The notes: generated from the letters alone by a model not told the origin. A DNA stretch of 64,000 nucleotides from Clostridioides difficile (GCF_900243075.1 NZ_OEZH01000133.1:124001-188000), one strand, 5' to 3'. Shown: positions 45,537-55,062, counted from the stretch's first letter. Program-made: numbers and translations.

Positions 45537-46955
45537 TTATTTATACGAATGTCTAGAATTATTAGATGTCTTTTTTTCATAGTTCTTCCATAGCATTAAA
45601 CCTGTTATTATAACAAAAAGACCTCCACCTATCATTTCAATCTCATAGATTATGTTATCTTTTAAAGTCTCCATAACTGGTGCTGTTGAGAAAAGTATCC
45701 CAACTACAGTTACTACAAGTACCATTCTTGCGATATTGATACAAGTTGAATCACTTTTTGCAATTGAATATGGTCTTTCTTCGTTTGGTCTTGTCTTTCT
45801 AAGTCTAATATAAGATGTAAAAAGCAATACGTATGGAAATAATGCTGTTAATGCTGTCATAGTAACAAGAACATTATATATATTATCTACTGATGGTAAT
45901 AAATTTGTTCCTATAAGAAGTAGACTTACTATTATAGCCTGAATTATTACTGCATTTGATGGTATATTGTGTTTATTTGTAACAGTTAATTGCTTAGGAA
46001 ATACACCTTCTTTTACATTTCCAAAAAGCATCTTTACTGGACCTGCTATATAAAGTATTAATGCTCCAAGTACTGATAAAGTTATTCCAAATGCTACTAC
46101 TCTTATAAACCAACTTCCTATACCTAAATCTTGTGCAACTTTAGCTAATGCATCTAGTATTCCTGTAGATGCTGCAATCTCATCTGGAGGAAGTATCATT
46201 GTTATTGCTACTGAACCTAGGATATAGATTCCTCCTATTAAAACAGCCACAGTTAATATAGCTTTAGGAAAGTTTTTCTTAGCATTATCCATTTCGGTTA
46301 TGAAATTAGCAGTTGTTTCAGCTCCTGATAGTGCAAATATTATAGCAGATATAGAAACTAGTGAGTTAGCATCTATCTTTGGTATTATATTTTGGATTGT
46401 ATATACAGATGCTGATGGAGCTTTTTTAAGAATAACTACAGACATAAATGCCATCACTATAAGTAATATGGCCGGAATTGTAGAACCTAATGCACCTGTA
46501 TTCGTAAAGAACTTTCCAAATGCCATTCCACGAGTACTTACTAGCGACAACATCCAAAATATTATAAGTGAAAGCGCTAAAATAAAAATCTTATTGTTTG
46601 ATAAGTCTGGATTTCCAAGCATATATGCAATATTTATAGCTAGGAATGTCAAGAAGGAGGAATACCAAAATATCTTTGATGTCCAATTTAACCATGACAC
46701 CATAAATCCCCACTTCTCTCCATAAGCCTGTTTAACCCATTCTCCAAGTCCACCATCTTTTGGATATGTTGCAGCCAACTCTGCACATATAAGTGATGCA
46801 GGAACAAAGAATATAAAAGCAAACAATAACCAAACTGGTATAGAACCAAGACCCAATCCAAAACTAGAGGCAGTAGATTTAGCTATCCATCTAATCCCAA
46901 ATAGTGCTGATATATTCATAAATACTAAATCCCAAAATCCAATTTTCTTTTTCAC
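45537..46955 (-). CDS. APC superfamily amino acid permease, paralogue of 24949
   Basis: The protein has 472 residues from the GTG at 46955, which follows GGAGGAATTACA; the open frame's ATG at 46991 has no ribosome binding site. It matches the permease at 24949 throughout (FWDLVFMNISALFGIRWIAKS, FALSGAETTANFITE, NIIYEIEMIGGGL). It follows the creatinase-type M24 gene by 51 bases and is in the same TetR-controlled operon, so the two proteins probably handle one substrate and its product. Confidence 0.86.
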   Translation of the reverse strand: MKKKIGFWDLVFMNISALFGIRWIAKSTASSFGLGLGSIPVWLLFAFIFFVPASLICAELAATYPKDGGLGEWVKQAYGEKWGFMVSWLNWTSKIFWYSSFLTFLAINIAYMLGNPDLSNNKIFILALSLIIFWMLSLVSTRGMAFGKFFTNTGALGSTIPAILLIVMAFMSVVILKKAPSASVYTIQNIIPKIDANSLVSISAIIFALSGAETTANFITEMDNAKKNFPKAILTVAVLIGGIYILGSVAITMILPPDEIAASTGILDALAKVAQDLGIGSWFIRVVAFGITLSVLGALILYIAGPVKMLFGNVKEGVFPKQLTVTNKHNIPSNAVIIQAIIVSLLLIGTNLLPSVDNIYNVLVTMTALTALFPYVLLFTSYIRLRKTRPNEERPYSIAKSDSTCINIARMVLVVTVVGILFSTAPVMETLKDNIIYEIEMIGGGLFVIITGLMLWKNYEKKTSNNSRHSYK

Positions 46956-47006
46956 TGTAATTCCTCCAATTTCAAATTTTTTTAAACTCATACATAATGT
47001 ATTAAT

Positions 47007-48146
47007 TTAAATATCAAGTATAAGTTCTTCAACACTTCTTGGATAATTGGTTATAATTGTAGCACCATTTTTACCTACTATTGCTGTATCTGAGTGTCTA
47101 AATCCTCCAACTCCAGGTATATATATCCCTGGTTCCATAGAAAATACCATTCCTTCTTCTAATATTAATTCATTATCAAATCTTAAATATGGCTCTTCAT
47201 GTTCTGATAAACCTAAACCATGACCAATTCTATGATTTGAATATAACTCTAGACCATACTTTGCAACAACAGCTCTTGCTGCTTCATCCACCATTCTTGC
47301 TGGTATACCAGCTTTTATTGTATCTAATCCAGCTTGTTGAGCCTCTACTGCAATCTTAAATACTTCCTTTTGTCTTTCTGTTGGTTTACCTATAATAAAA
47401 GTTCTTTCATTTTCTGCTCTATAGTTTTCATACCAAACCTGTCTACTATGTATTACTATATCTCCTCTTTGAAGTATTCTAGTATTGGAGTCTAAATGAG
47501 GTTGTGCTGTTCTATCAATTCCAGAACAAGTCCAGTTGGCAAATCCTATATATGTATCAGGATAATTTTCAGACACATATTTTAGTAAAGCATTATCCCC
47601 TGCAACGTCAAATTCCAATTCACTCATCCCAACTCTAACATTTTCCAAGGACCCTTTTATACCTATATCAGATAAGTAACCAGCTATCTTCAAAAACTCT
47701 ATCTCTTCTGCATCTTTTACATATCTCATTTCAAATATTTTACTTCCAACATCTTTGATAGCAAATGATTTATCAGTTATATATTCTGAAAAACTTGCAG
47801 ATACTATATCTTTTTCTATACCAACAGTTGTTTCTTTAGGATATTTATTTAAGATTATATCTAGGTAATGTTTATGTGATATTCCATGTTCTTTCATTTC
47901 TGGTATTTCATAATATACATATACATTATCAACTTTTGCAACTTCTTTAGCATGTAGTTCCTCTAATCCAGGTACTATTAATTCTATCTTATCTTGAGTT
48001 ACTACTGTTACAATTGGTCTAGAGTAAGTTATTGCTTTAAACCCACTAATATAAAATTGGTTGTCTGGTTCAAATATTAAAGCAATTTCAATGCTTTTTT
48101 CATTCATATACTTTCTTAATCTTTCTAGTCTCATATTGTTTGACAT
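47007..48146 (-). CDS. Creatinase-type M24 family protein lacking the usual metal ligands
   Basis: The 379-residue protein has the creatinase/aminopeptidase P two-domain layout, but the five metal-ligand positions are altered. The first Asp is His233, the second is Glu245 in AENERTF, and the last Glu is Ser352 in FRHSDT; His309 and Glu338 remain. The pattern ERTF and GGFRHSD resembles creatinase (ERTLF, GGYREHD) rather than Xaa-Pro peptidase. Creatinase hydrolyses creatine to sarcosine and urea without metal. The actual substrate is unknown. It is first in a TetR-controlled operon with a permease. Confidence 0.82.
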   Translation of the reverse strand: MSNNMRLERLRKYMNEKSIEIALIFEPDNQFYISGFKAITYSRPIVTVVTQDKIELIVPGLEELHAKEVAKVDNVYVYYEIPEMKEHGISHKHYLDIILNKYPKETTVGIEKDIVSASFSEYITDKSFAIKDVGSKIFEMRYVKDAEEIEFLKIAGYLSDIGIKGSLENVRVGMSELEFDVAGDNALLKYVSENYPDTYIGFANWTCSGIDRTAQPHLDSNTRILQRGDIVIHSRQVWYENYRAENERTFIIGKPTERQKEVFKIAVEAQQAGLDTIKAGIPARMVDEAARAVVAKYGLELYSNHRIGHGLGLSEHEEPYLRFDNELILEEGMVFSMEPGIYIPGVGGFRHSDTAIVGKNGATIITNYPRSVEELILDI

Positions 48147-48270
48147 AGCGCACCTCTTTCTTAATATTCAGATAATTTATTCAATACAACAAGAATGAAT
48201 ATATTATTTTAAAATTCTTAATATTTTAGTACTTGTTGTATTTGTATGTAAATTAAATTTATTTGTGATT

Positions 48271-48308
48271 ATTTTATCATAATCATGATTATTTTGTCAA
48301 TCATGATT
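48271..48308 (-). promoter_or_regulatory. TetR-repressed promoter of the M24-permease operon
   Basis: On the minus strand TTGACA (48300-48295), an 18-base spacer and TAAAAT (48276-48271) form a promoter. Two identical palindromes AATCATGATT lie within it: 48281-48290 inside the spacer and 48299-48308 over the -35 box, 18 bp apart. A related AAATCACGATTATA occurs near 48419-48432, just ahead of the TetR gene. The rest of the 48147-48463 gap is AT-rich. Confidence 0.78.
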
Positions 48309-48463
48309 TCATTTTAAAATATTTTTTATATTCTAGTGATTTTAAATCATCTAAAATATAACAAGTATACATTGTATTTTGAAATATTATTCTTGATTTA
48401 TGATAAATTTAATGATAAAATCACGATTATATAAACTATATTGATTATTTGTAGGTGAATAAA

Positions 48464-49114
48464 ATGACAAATAAAGAATTACAAAAGAAAAGGATATTGA
48501 TGTATTTCATAGAAGCTGCTCAAAACATTATGGAAAATGAAGGTATAGAAAATATTACACTTCGTAAGGTTGCAGATATGGCTGGCTATAACAGCTCAAC
48601 TCTATACAAATACTTTAAAAATTTAGACCATTTAATATCATTTGCATCTATAAAATATTTTAAAGATTATAACTTGAATATTTCAAGGTGTATAGAGAAT
48701 GTCAATGATGAATATAAGAAATATATAATTATGTGGAAATTATTTTGTAAGCATTCTTTTGATAATGCCCAAGCTTTTTATCAGGTATTTTTTAACTTGT
48801 CTAGTGATGAACTTAGTTATATAACAAAACAATATTACGATATGTTTCCAGAAGATTTAGGTATTCATGATAGTGACATATCTTTAATGATTACAGGAAA
48901 AAGTATAAAAGAAAGAAATAAAATACTATTGAACAATCTTGTAGATACTGGATATATACCTGCTAAAGATTTAGATATAATCAATGATATAATTATTTCT
49001 TTTTATCAAAATCTATTGTTCTTAAAAAAGAACACAGGAAAAAATTCTGATGACGATGAATTAACTATGAAAATGATTTCTTCTATTGAATACATAATAA
49101 AACATGCTAAGTAA
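48464..49114 (+). CDS. TetR/AcrR family transcriptional regulator
   Basis: The 216-residue protein has the TetR helix-turn-helix NITLRKVADMAGYNSSTLYKYFKN and a long helical ligand domain. The ATG at 48464 is 6 bases after AGGTG (an in-frame GTG lies at 48455). It is divergent from the M24-permease operon and probably binds the AATCATGATT pair between them, releasing it when the substrate is present. Confidence 0.9.
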   Translation: MTNKELQKKRILMYFIEAAQNIMENEGIENITLRKVADMAGYNSSTLYKYFKNLDHLISFASIKYFKDYNLNISRCIENVNDEYKKYIIMWKLFCKHSFDNAQAFYQVFFNLSSDELSYITKQYYDMFPEDLGIHDSDISLMITGKSIKERNKILLNNLVDTGYIPAKDLDIINDIIISFYQNLLFLKKNTGKNSDDDELTMKMISSIEYIIKHAK

Positions 49115-49120
49115 AATAAG

Positions 49121-49236
49121 GTCTGTATCAAAATAGAGATAATTATCTTTTTTATTTTTGAAATGATAAAAATATATTTGATTTCGTACAAAAAAGAGTG
49201 CCTCATGAACTAAAAAGTTCACTTTGAGGCACTATC
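49121..49236. repeat. Dispersed hairpin repeat, copy 2
   Basis: This copy matches 22671-22795: TCAAAATAGAGATAA, the GAAATGAT-AAAATATATTTGATTTC core and a terminal hairpin GAGTGCCTCATGAAC / GTTCACTTTGAGGCACT. Its outer stem pairs as GTGCCTC/GAGGCAC, while in copy 1 the right arm reads GAAACAC, retaining pairing through G-U on one strand. It lies between convergent TetR and gpsA genes and supplies the gpsA terminator. Confidence 0.7.
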
Positions 49237-49266
49237 TAAAGCAAATTTATTGTTTATTGTGCAAGT

Positions 49267-50286
49267 TTATATGTCATCACCTAAAACTACTTCTTCCATT
49301 TCATGCTTTTTACTTCTCATCATTAGTTCTATTCCAACTTCTTTAGGATTTGAACCTTTCTTTATTACAGAATATATAGCATTAGTTATCGGCATGTCTA
49401 TATTCAAATTTTCAGCAACATCATGTGCTACTTCAGTAGCAGTTATTCCTTCTACAACCATCTTTACTTCTTTTAAAGTCTCTTCTAAACTCATACCTTG
49501 ACCTATGAGTATACCAGCTCTTCTATTTCTACTATGCATACTTGTACAGGTAACAATTAAATCTCCTATACCTGAAAGACCCGCAAATGTAGACATACTA
49601 GCTCCCATAGCAATTCCAAGTCTGCTCATTTCACTAATACCTCTTGTCATAAGGGCAGCTTTTGCATTATCACCATACCCCAATCCATCACATATCCCAG
49701 CTCCAAAGGCTATAATATTTTTTAATGCTCCTCCAAGTTCTACTCCAACTATATCTGGATTTGTATAAACTCTAAGTTTAGGGCTCATAAATAAATCTTG
49801 TATCATCTGTGCTACTTTTAAATCTTTAGAAGCTACTACTACTGTAGTAGGAATATCCCTTGCTACTTCTTCAGCATGAGATGGCCCAGATAGTATTACA
49901 TATGGATTTTGTGGTAATTCTTCTTCACAGACTTGAGACAATCTAAGTCTAGTACCTTTTTCAAGACCTTTTGCTACATTTACAATAATTTGTCCCTCTT
50001 TTATAAATGGTTTTATTTTCTGACAAGTACTCCTTACAGCCTGTGATGGAACTGCTAGCACTATCACCTTACAATCTTTTATAGTTTTTTCTATATCAGT
50101 ACTTATAGTTATATTATTTGGAAATAATACTCCTGGTAAATAGTCTGTATTTTCTTTAGTTCTGTTTATTTTTTTAGCTTGTTCTTCTTTTCGAGTCCAC
50201 ATGCTCACATCATTACCTTTTTTTGCAAGACCTAAAGCTAATGCACTTCCCCAGCTTCCAGTACCTAATACACATACTTTCTCCAT
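49267..50286 (-). CDS. gpsA: Glycerol-3-phosphate dehydrogenase [NAD(P)+]
   Basis: The protein has 339 residues from the ATG at 50286 (AGGTGG site). The N-terminal GTGSWGSALALGLAKKG binds NAD(P), and the C-terminal domain has GGALKNIIAFGAGICDGLGYGDNAKAALMTRG in part with the catalytic Lys. It reduces dihydroxyacetone phosphate to sn-glycerol 3-phosphate for phospholipids. It follows plsY, whose product acylates that glycerol 3-phosphate. Confidence 0.96.
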   Translation of the reverse strand: MEKVCVLGTGSWGSALALGLAKKGNDVSMWTRKEEQAKKINRTKENTDYLPGVLFPNNITISTDIEKTIKDCKVIVLAVPSQAVRSTCQKIKPFIKEGQIIVNVAKGLEKGTRLRLSQVCEEELPQNPYVILSGPSHAEEVARDIPTTVVVASKDLKVAQMIQDLFMSPKLRVYTNPDIVGVELGGALKNIIAFGAGICDGLGYGDNAKAALMTRGISEMSRLGIAMGASMSTFAGLSGIGDLIVTCTSMHSRNRRAGILIGQGMSLEETLKEVKMVVEGITATEVAHDVAENLNIDMPITNAIYSVIKKGSNPKEVGIELMMRSKKHEMEEVVLGDDI

Positions 50287-50316
50287 GTTTAACACCACCT
50301 GAGTATAATATATTTA

Positions 50317-50931
50317 CTATTCTTTCTTTTGACCAATTTTTCTCTCTGTCCCATTTAATAATCGCTTTATATTTGCTCTGTGATTATATATTACTGATGC
50401 AGTTAAAAACAAAGCTACTATTAAGCCAGCTTTATTTTTTACTATAATCATAAATATTGGTGAACATCCTATTCCTACAACAGAACCTAATGAAACATAT
50501 TTTGTTATAGCTACCACCAATATAAATACTGCTAGACACATTAATGTTATTACTGGATTTACAGCGAGCATTGCACCTAACGAAGTTGCAACACCTTTAC
50601 CCCCTCTAAATCCTAAAACTGCTGGCCAATTATGACCTGCTACAACACATATAACTGCCAGATATCCAGCTAAAAGAGTATCTATACCAACCAATCTTGC
50701 TGTAAGCTCTGATATTAAAACAGCTATCACACCTTTAAGGACATCACCTAAAAATGTCATTGCTCCTGCTCTTTTCCCAAGTGTCCTAAGTACATTTGTC
50801 GAACCTGCATTCCCTGAACCTTGTGTCCTTATATCAACCCCAGCAATTCGCTTTGCAACTATGTACGAAGTCGATATATTGCCTAAAAGATATGCAACCA
50901 CAGCAATAATTATATAACTAAATATCTCCAC
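50317..50931 (-). CDS. plsY: Acyl-phosphate:glycerol-3-phosphate acyltransferase
   Basis: The 204-residue membrane protein has five hydrophobic segments and the family motifs GNISTSYIVAKRIAGVDIR with SGNAGSTNVLR, GHNWPAVLGFRGGKGVATS in part. It transfers an acyl group from acyl phosphate to glycerol 3-phosphate, the first step of phosphatidic acid synthesis. It lies between der and gpsA, as in Bacillus and clostridia. Confidence 0.96.
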   Translation of the reverse strand: MEIFSYIIIAVVAYLLGNISTSYIVAKRIAGVDIRTQGSGNAGSTNVLRTLGKRAGAMTFLGDVLKGVIAVLISELTARLVGIDTLLAGYLAVICVVAGHNWPAVLGFRGGKGVATSLGAMLAVNPVITLMCLAVFILVVAITKYVSLGSVVGIGCSPIFMIIVKNKAGLIVALFLTASVIYNHRANIKRLLNGTERKIGQKKE

Positions 50932-50965
50932 TGAATTTCCCTCCCTTTAGTTATATTTTAGATAT

Positions 50966-52291
50966 TTATTTTTTATTTTTTTGTCTATACTCAAACTTTA
51001 TGGAAGTTCCTTCAAATCCAAAATTTTCTCTTATCTTATTCTCAAGGTATCTTTGATATGAGAAGTGAGTTAAGTCCTTATCATTTATAAACAGTGTAAT
51101 TTTAGGAGGTCTAATGTCTGTTTGAGTCCCATAGTAAATTTTTAATCTTCTACCTTTGTCAGATGGTGGTTGATTTAACATTACAGCTTCTCCAATTACT
51201 TCATTTAGTGCTGAAGTTGATATTCTCTTAGAATGTTCATTTGACACATACTCAACTGTATCCAATATCTTATTCATTCTTTGATTAGTCTTTGCAGAAA
51301 CAAATACTATTGGAGCATACATCATAAATGGAAATTTTTCTTTTATATCTTTTGTGTAATTACTCATAGTCTTATTATCTTTCTCTATTAAGTCCCATTT
51401 ATTGATTACAAATATACACCCTTTACCTTCATCATGTGCTATACCTGCAACTTTTGTATCTTGTTCTGTTACACCTTCTAGAGCATCTATTACTATCAAT
51501 ACTACATCTGCTCTATCCACTGCACTCATGGCTCTTATTACACTGTATTTTTCTATTGTCTCATATATTTTACTTTTTCTTCTAAGACCTGCTGTATCTA
51601 TCAGAAGAAATTTCTGTCCATTTTTTTCAAAATAAGTATCAATTGCGTCCCTAGTAGTTCCTGCAATTGGACTTACAATTACTCTTTCTTCTCCAAGTAT
51701 CTTATTAAGTATAGAACTTTTTCCTGCATTTGGTTTACCTGTTATAGCTACTCTTATTATATCTTCTTCATACTCTGTATCTAATCCTGCTGGAAAATTT
51801 TCAACTATCTCATCTAATAAATCTCCAAATCCCATACTATTAGCTCCTGAAACTGCAAAAGGCGTTCCAAATCCCAATTCATAAAAATCGTATATATTGT
51901 CAAATTGACTCTGACTATCAATCTTATTAACTACTAAGATTACTGGTTTTTTTGTCTTTCTAAGCAATTGTGCAATTTCTTTATCAGCAGCTGTTATTCC
52001 AGCCTTACCATCAACTATAAAAAGTATTACATGTGACATGTCCATTGCAAGCATTGCTTGATTTCTCATTTGAGATAATATTATATCTTCGCTATCAGGT
52101 TCAATTCCTCCTGTATCCACTAATGTAAAATACTTATCTAACCACTCTACTTCAGCAAATATTCTATCTCTTGTAACTCCAGGTGTATTTTCAACTATTG
52201 ATATCCTTTTTCCTGCAAATTTATTAAATATTGTAGACTTACCAACGTTTGGTCTCCCAACTACAGCTACAACTGGCCTGCTTATACTCAT
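50966..52291 (-). CDS. der: Ribosome biogenesis GTPase Der (EngA)
   Basis: The 441-residue protein has two GTPase domains in tandem, each with G1 (GRPNVGKST near residue 12 and GKPNAGKSS near 184), G3 DTGG/DTAG and NKxD motifs (NKID, NKWD). A C-terminal KH-like domain follows (INDKDLTHFSYQRYLENKIRENF in part). It is needed for 50S subunit assembly. It starts 27 bases after the DUF512 gene ends. Confidence 0.97.
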   Translation of the reverse strand: MSISRPVVAVVGRPNVGKSTIFNKFAGKRISIVENTPGVTRDRIFAEVEWLDKYFTLVDTGGIEPDSEDIILSQMRNQAMLAMDMSHVILFIVDGKAGITAADKEIAQLLRKTKKPVILVVNKIDSQSQFDNIYDFYELGFGTPFAVSGANSMGFGDLLDEIVENFPAGLDTEYEEDIIRVAITGKPNAGKSSILNKILGEERVIVSPIAGTTRDAIDTYFEKNGQKFLLIDTAGLRRKSKIYETIEKYSVIRAMSAVDRADVVLIVIDALEGVTEQDTKVAGIAHDEGKGCIFVINKWDLIEKDNKTMSNYTKDIKEKFPFMMYAPIVFVSAKTNQRMNKILDTVEYVSNEHSKRISTSALNEVIGEAVMLNQPPSDKGRRLKIYYGTQTDIRPPKITLFINDKDLTHFSYQRYLENKIRENFGFEGTSIKFEYRQKNKK

Positions 52292-52318
52292 TTTGTTTCT
52301 CCTTCCATCTTTTGTTTT

Positions 52319-53659
52319 CTATTTTAAAATTTTATCCACAAAGTCTTTTCCTTCATTCAAACATGGGATAATTTTTATTTTCATAAGTTCTTCTAACTGA
52401 TTTAGTTCAATATTATCTAAGAAAATTTCTTCATCTGCTTTTAGCATACTTCTTGTTATATAAAGAGCTTCTCCTAATTCTTTATTTTCAAGTTGTTCTT
52501 TTAAATCTTTAGCTGTTAAAAGACCTGATACAGTTATTGTCTCACCAAAAAATTTATTTTTAATTTCATATACATTTACTTGAAGATTTTTAAACTTGTC
52601 CATCATAGCATCTGCCATACTTTGTATGAATTCATATGCAGAATGACCAGTAGCTATTGATACTTTCTTTTCTCTTTTAAGCATATTTTCTGGTAATGTA
52701 TTTAAATATTCTTCAATTTCTGTTTTTAATTTACGTATCATTCCAACACCATCTTCAAACTGTAAAAATCCTTCATATTCTTCATATTTAGGTAATTCTA
52801 TTTTAGATAATATATAAAATTCATCTGATAAAAAGGCAAAGCGAGTCCCTATTTCATTAAGATATTTTTTTTGCATTTGGTGTATCTGTTCTATAGTTCT
52901 ACTTGCACCTTTACTATCAAATATGTCTAAGTTTGCTAAATTTTCTCTGTGTTTTGTAATTCCAACTGGTACTATCGCAACACTGTTTACATATGGATAA
53001 AGTTGAGCTAGTTCTTTTATTGTTCTATCCAATTCCTTTCCATCATTTATACCTGGACATAAAACAATTTGACAGTTCATTTCTATATGAGCATCTGCCA
53101 ATCTCTCCATTATACCATATAATTTTCCTGCAAATTTATTGCTTATCATTTTTTGTCTTAATTCTGGATTAGTTGTATGCACAGATATATTTATAGGACT
53201 TATTCTATATTTAATGATATTATTTATATCTTCTTCACTCATATTTGTAAGTGTAACAAAATTTCCTTGTAAAAAAGATAATCTTGAATCATCATCTTTA
53301 AAATAAAGAGTTTCTCTCATACCTTCTGGCAATTGGTCTATAAAACAAAACATACACTTATTTCTACAGCTTTTAGCTTGGTCAATTATTGGATTTGTAA
53401 ATTCAACACCCAAATCTTCATCATAGTCTTTTTCTATCTCGTATATGTAGACTTCGCCATCTTTTTTTTGTATTTCTACTTCTAAATATTCATCACTTAG
53501 TAAGAATCTATACTCTATTATATCATGTATTGGCTGTTCATTCACAGATATAAGTAAATCTCCTACTTCTATACCTATTTCTTCTGCAATACTATCTTTG
53601 TAAACCTTACTTATAATATTATTTATTTTTTTTACATTTACTTCCAATATTTTCACCAC
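52319..53659 (-). CDS. DUF512 family radical SAM-like protein with PDZ domain
   Basis: The roughly 446-residue protein has an N-terminal PDZ-like domain (ISKVYKDSIAEEIGIEVGDLLISVN), a radical-SAM-type CRNKCMFCFIDQLPEGMRETLYFKDDD in part with the C-x3-C-x2-C iron-sulphur pattern, and the C-terminal DUF512 domain. The reaction is unknown. The exact start is uncertain: GTG codons at 53659 and 53656 and a TTG at 53647 are all in frame near GAGTGG. It heads the DUF512-der-plsY-gpsA operon. Confidence 0.88.
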   Translation of the reverse strand: MVKILEVNVKKINNIISKVYKDSIAEEIGIEVGDLLISVNEQPIHDIIEYRFLLSDEYLEVEIQKKDGEVYIYEIEKDYDEDLGVEFTNPIIDQAKSCRNKCMFCFIDQLPEGMRETLYFKDDDSRLSFLQGNFVTLTNMSEEDINNIIKYRISPINISVHTTNPELRQKMISNKFAGKLYGIMERLADAHIEMNCQIVLCPGINDGKELDRTIKELAQLYPYVNSVAIVPVGITKHRENLANLDIFDSKGASRTIEQIHQMQKKYLNEIGTRFAFLSDEFYILSKIELPKYEEYEGFLQFEDGVGMIRKLKTEIEEYLNTLPENMLKREKKVSIATGHSAYEFIQSMADAMMDKFKNLQVNVYEIKNKFFGETITVSGLLTAKDLKEQLENKELGEALYITRSMLKADEEIFLDNIELNQLEELMKIKIIPCLNEGKDFVDKILK

Positions 53660-53726
53660 TCTTTTGTATTCATCAAGGCTTATTATAATATATTTTCATA
53701 TACAATTTGTTAATTTATTATATTTT

Positions 53727-53756
53727 ATAATAGCATTTTTAAACATTTCATGTCAT
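53727..53756 (-). promoter_or_regulatory. Probable promoter of the DUF512-der-plsY-gpsA operon
   Basis: On the minus strand ATGACA (53756-53751), an 18-base spacer and TATTAT (53732-53727) lie about 70 bases upstream of the DUF512 gene. Confidence 0.45.
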
Positions 53757-53813
53757 AATAACACATTTTAATTCTAATAGTCAATATGAGCAAATAGCTA
53801 TAAAATAGATTAA

Positions 53814-53864
53814 AACAAATAATATTCAAATCTTTAAGAGACTTAAATTTGAATATTATTTGTT
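53814..53864 (-). terminator. Terminator of the YIEGIA gene cluster
   Basis: A perfect 18-bp stem AACAAATAATATTCAAAT (53814-53831) and ATTTGAATATTATTTGTT (53847-53864) lies 20 bases past the stop at 53884 and ends in a T-rich sequence on the minus strand. Confidence 0.85.
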
Positions 53865-53883
53865 ATTAAAAAAAATTATAATT

Positions 53884-54084
53884 TTAATGTTTTACTATGA
53901 TTAACGTTCCATTTGTCATATCATGAACCATTCCACCTACACACTTTGACATCAACAATGCCTTATTTTGTAAATCTTTCTCATCATTTGCATAAAATAT
54001 TGGACAACCTCCACCATTTTTCATATTCTTATCTAGTGTAACTATAGCTAGGGTATATTCATTTAAACCTATATCCATTCCCAT
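53884..54084 (-). CDS. Small capping-complex subunit for YIEGIA
   Basis: The 66-residue protein (from the ATG at 54084, AAAGGAAG upstream) has the sequence pattern LAIVTLDKNMKNGGGCPIFYA and LIIVKH of the family that NCBI calls capping complex subunit for YIEGIA. It starts directly after the YIEGIA gene, so the two are cotranscribed and probably interact. The biochemical role is unclear to me. Confidence 0.7.
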   Translation of the reverse strand: MGMDIGLNEYTLAIVTLDKNMKNGGGCPIFYANDEKDLQNKALLMSKCVGGMVHDMTNGTLIIVKH

Positions 54085-54085
54085 C

Positions 54086-55018
54086 TTATGCACTTCCTTT
54101 CTTTCCTATTTTATAATTTTTTAATGATAAGTTTTTTCCTTTAGAACTTGAAAGTATTGGACACGACTTTACAGCTTCCATTACTTTTTCTACATTCTTA
54201 TCTACTGGTAAATAAGCAATCATTATACTTTCATCATTTTTATTCCTTCTAGGCAATGGTACGAATGAAGGTTCTCCATAATCTCCATATAAACCTAATC
54301 TTGAATATATATTGTATACTATCGCTTGTCTTTGACCTGAGTCAAACAATATTCCTGCATTAGCATAATCTTTATTTTTAGGAATTATTTTTATTCCTAC
54401 ACCTCTATTAATATATACTTCTCTATCACTTTTTAGACCTATATTTGTTATCCCTTTTAAATCTCCTACTTTCAATATAGACTCATCTACAAAACTAATC
54501 TCAGCAGGAATTACATCAGCTATGTCTCCAATACTTTTTCTAGTAAGGAGTTTTTTTAGTATAAAAGCTAATAATAATCCACAAATTGAACTTATTATTA
54601 GGCTCATACCTTCACTTATATTCGTTTCTGCAAGTATTACATAATACAATCCTATTGTTAAAAAGGATGTAACTATACACATATAATTTCTTACTTCGTA
54701 AGTTCTAGCTATCTCTTCTATGAATGCAGCTCCTCTTTTTACAAGTTGAACTTCCTCTAAGTTTTGCAATGTATTTCTTCTATTTGCTCTCACTTGTCTA
54801 AATTGTTCTGCTGCTAGGGACAAAAATGTTATAGATGTATAAGAACGATCTATAAGAGCTGGAACCAATAATGCTCCTAGTGAAGAAGCGACGAATGCTA
54901 ATATAAGTTGAGACAGTAAAACATTTGGTTGCGTTGGATACTGCTTTTGGTCTAAATTCAACATTATAACTCTAGATGTTATACCAATAATAACAGCAAC
55001 AAAAAATACTCTATCCAT
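54086..55018 (-). CDS. YIEGIA family membrane protein
   Basis: The 310-residue protein has several N-terminal hydrophobic segments, the family box FIEEIARTYEVRNY (about 107-120) where the name-giving motif reads IEEIA, two further membrane segments and a soluble C-terminal domain. It is 35-40% similar by eye to the protein encoded next at 55063. YIEGIA proteins occur in spore-formers near spoIVA and der homologues. Function is not established here. Confidence 0.75.
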   Translation of the reverse strand: MDRVFFVAVIIGITSRVIMLNLDQKQYPTQPNVLLSQLILAFVASSLGALLVPALIDRSYTSITFLSLAAEQFRQVRANRRNTLQNLEEVQLVKRGAAFIEEIARTYEVRNYMCIVTSFLTIGLYYVILAETNISEGMSLIISSICGLLLAFILKKLLTRKSIGDIADVIPAEISFVDESILKVGDLKGITNIGLKSDREVYINRGVGIKIIPKNKDYANAGILFDSGQRQAIVYNIYSRLGLYGDYGEPSFVPLPRRNKNDESIMIAYLPVDKNVEKVMEAVKSCPILSSSKGKNLSLKNYKIGKKGSA

Positions 55019-55062
55019 TAAATCACTCCTAAAATATTTAATCTAAAATATTACATTTAAAT

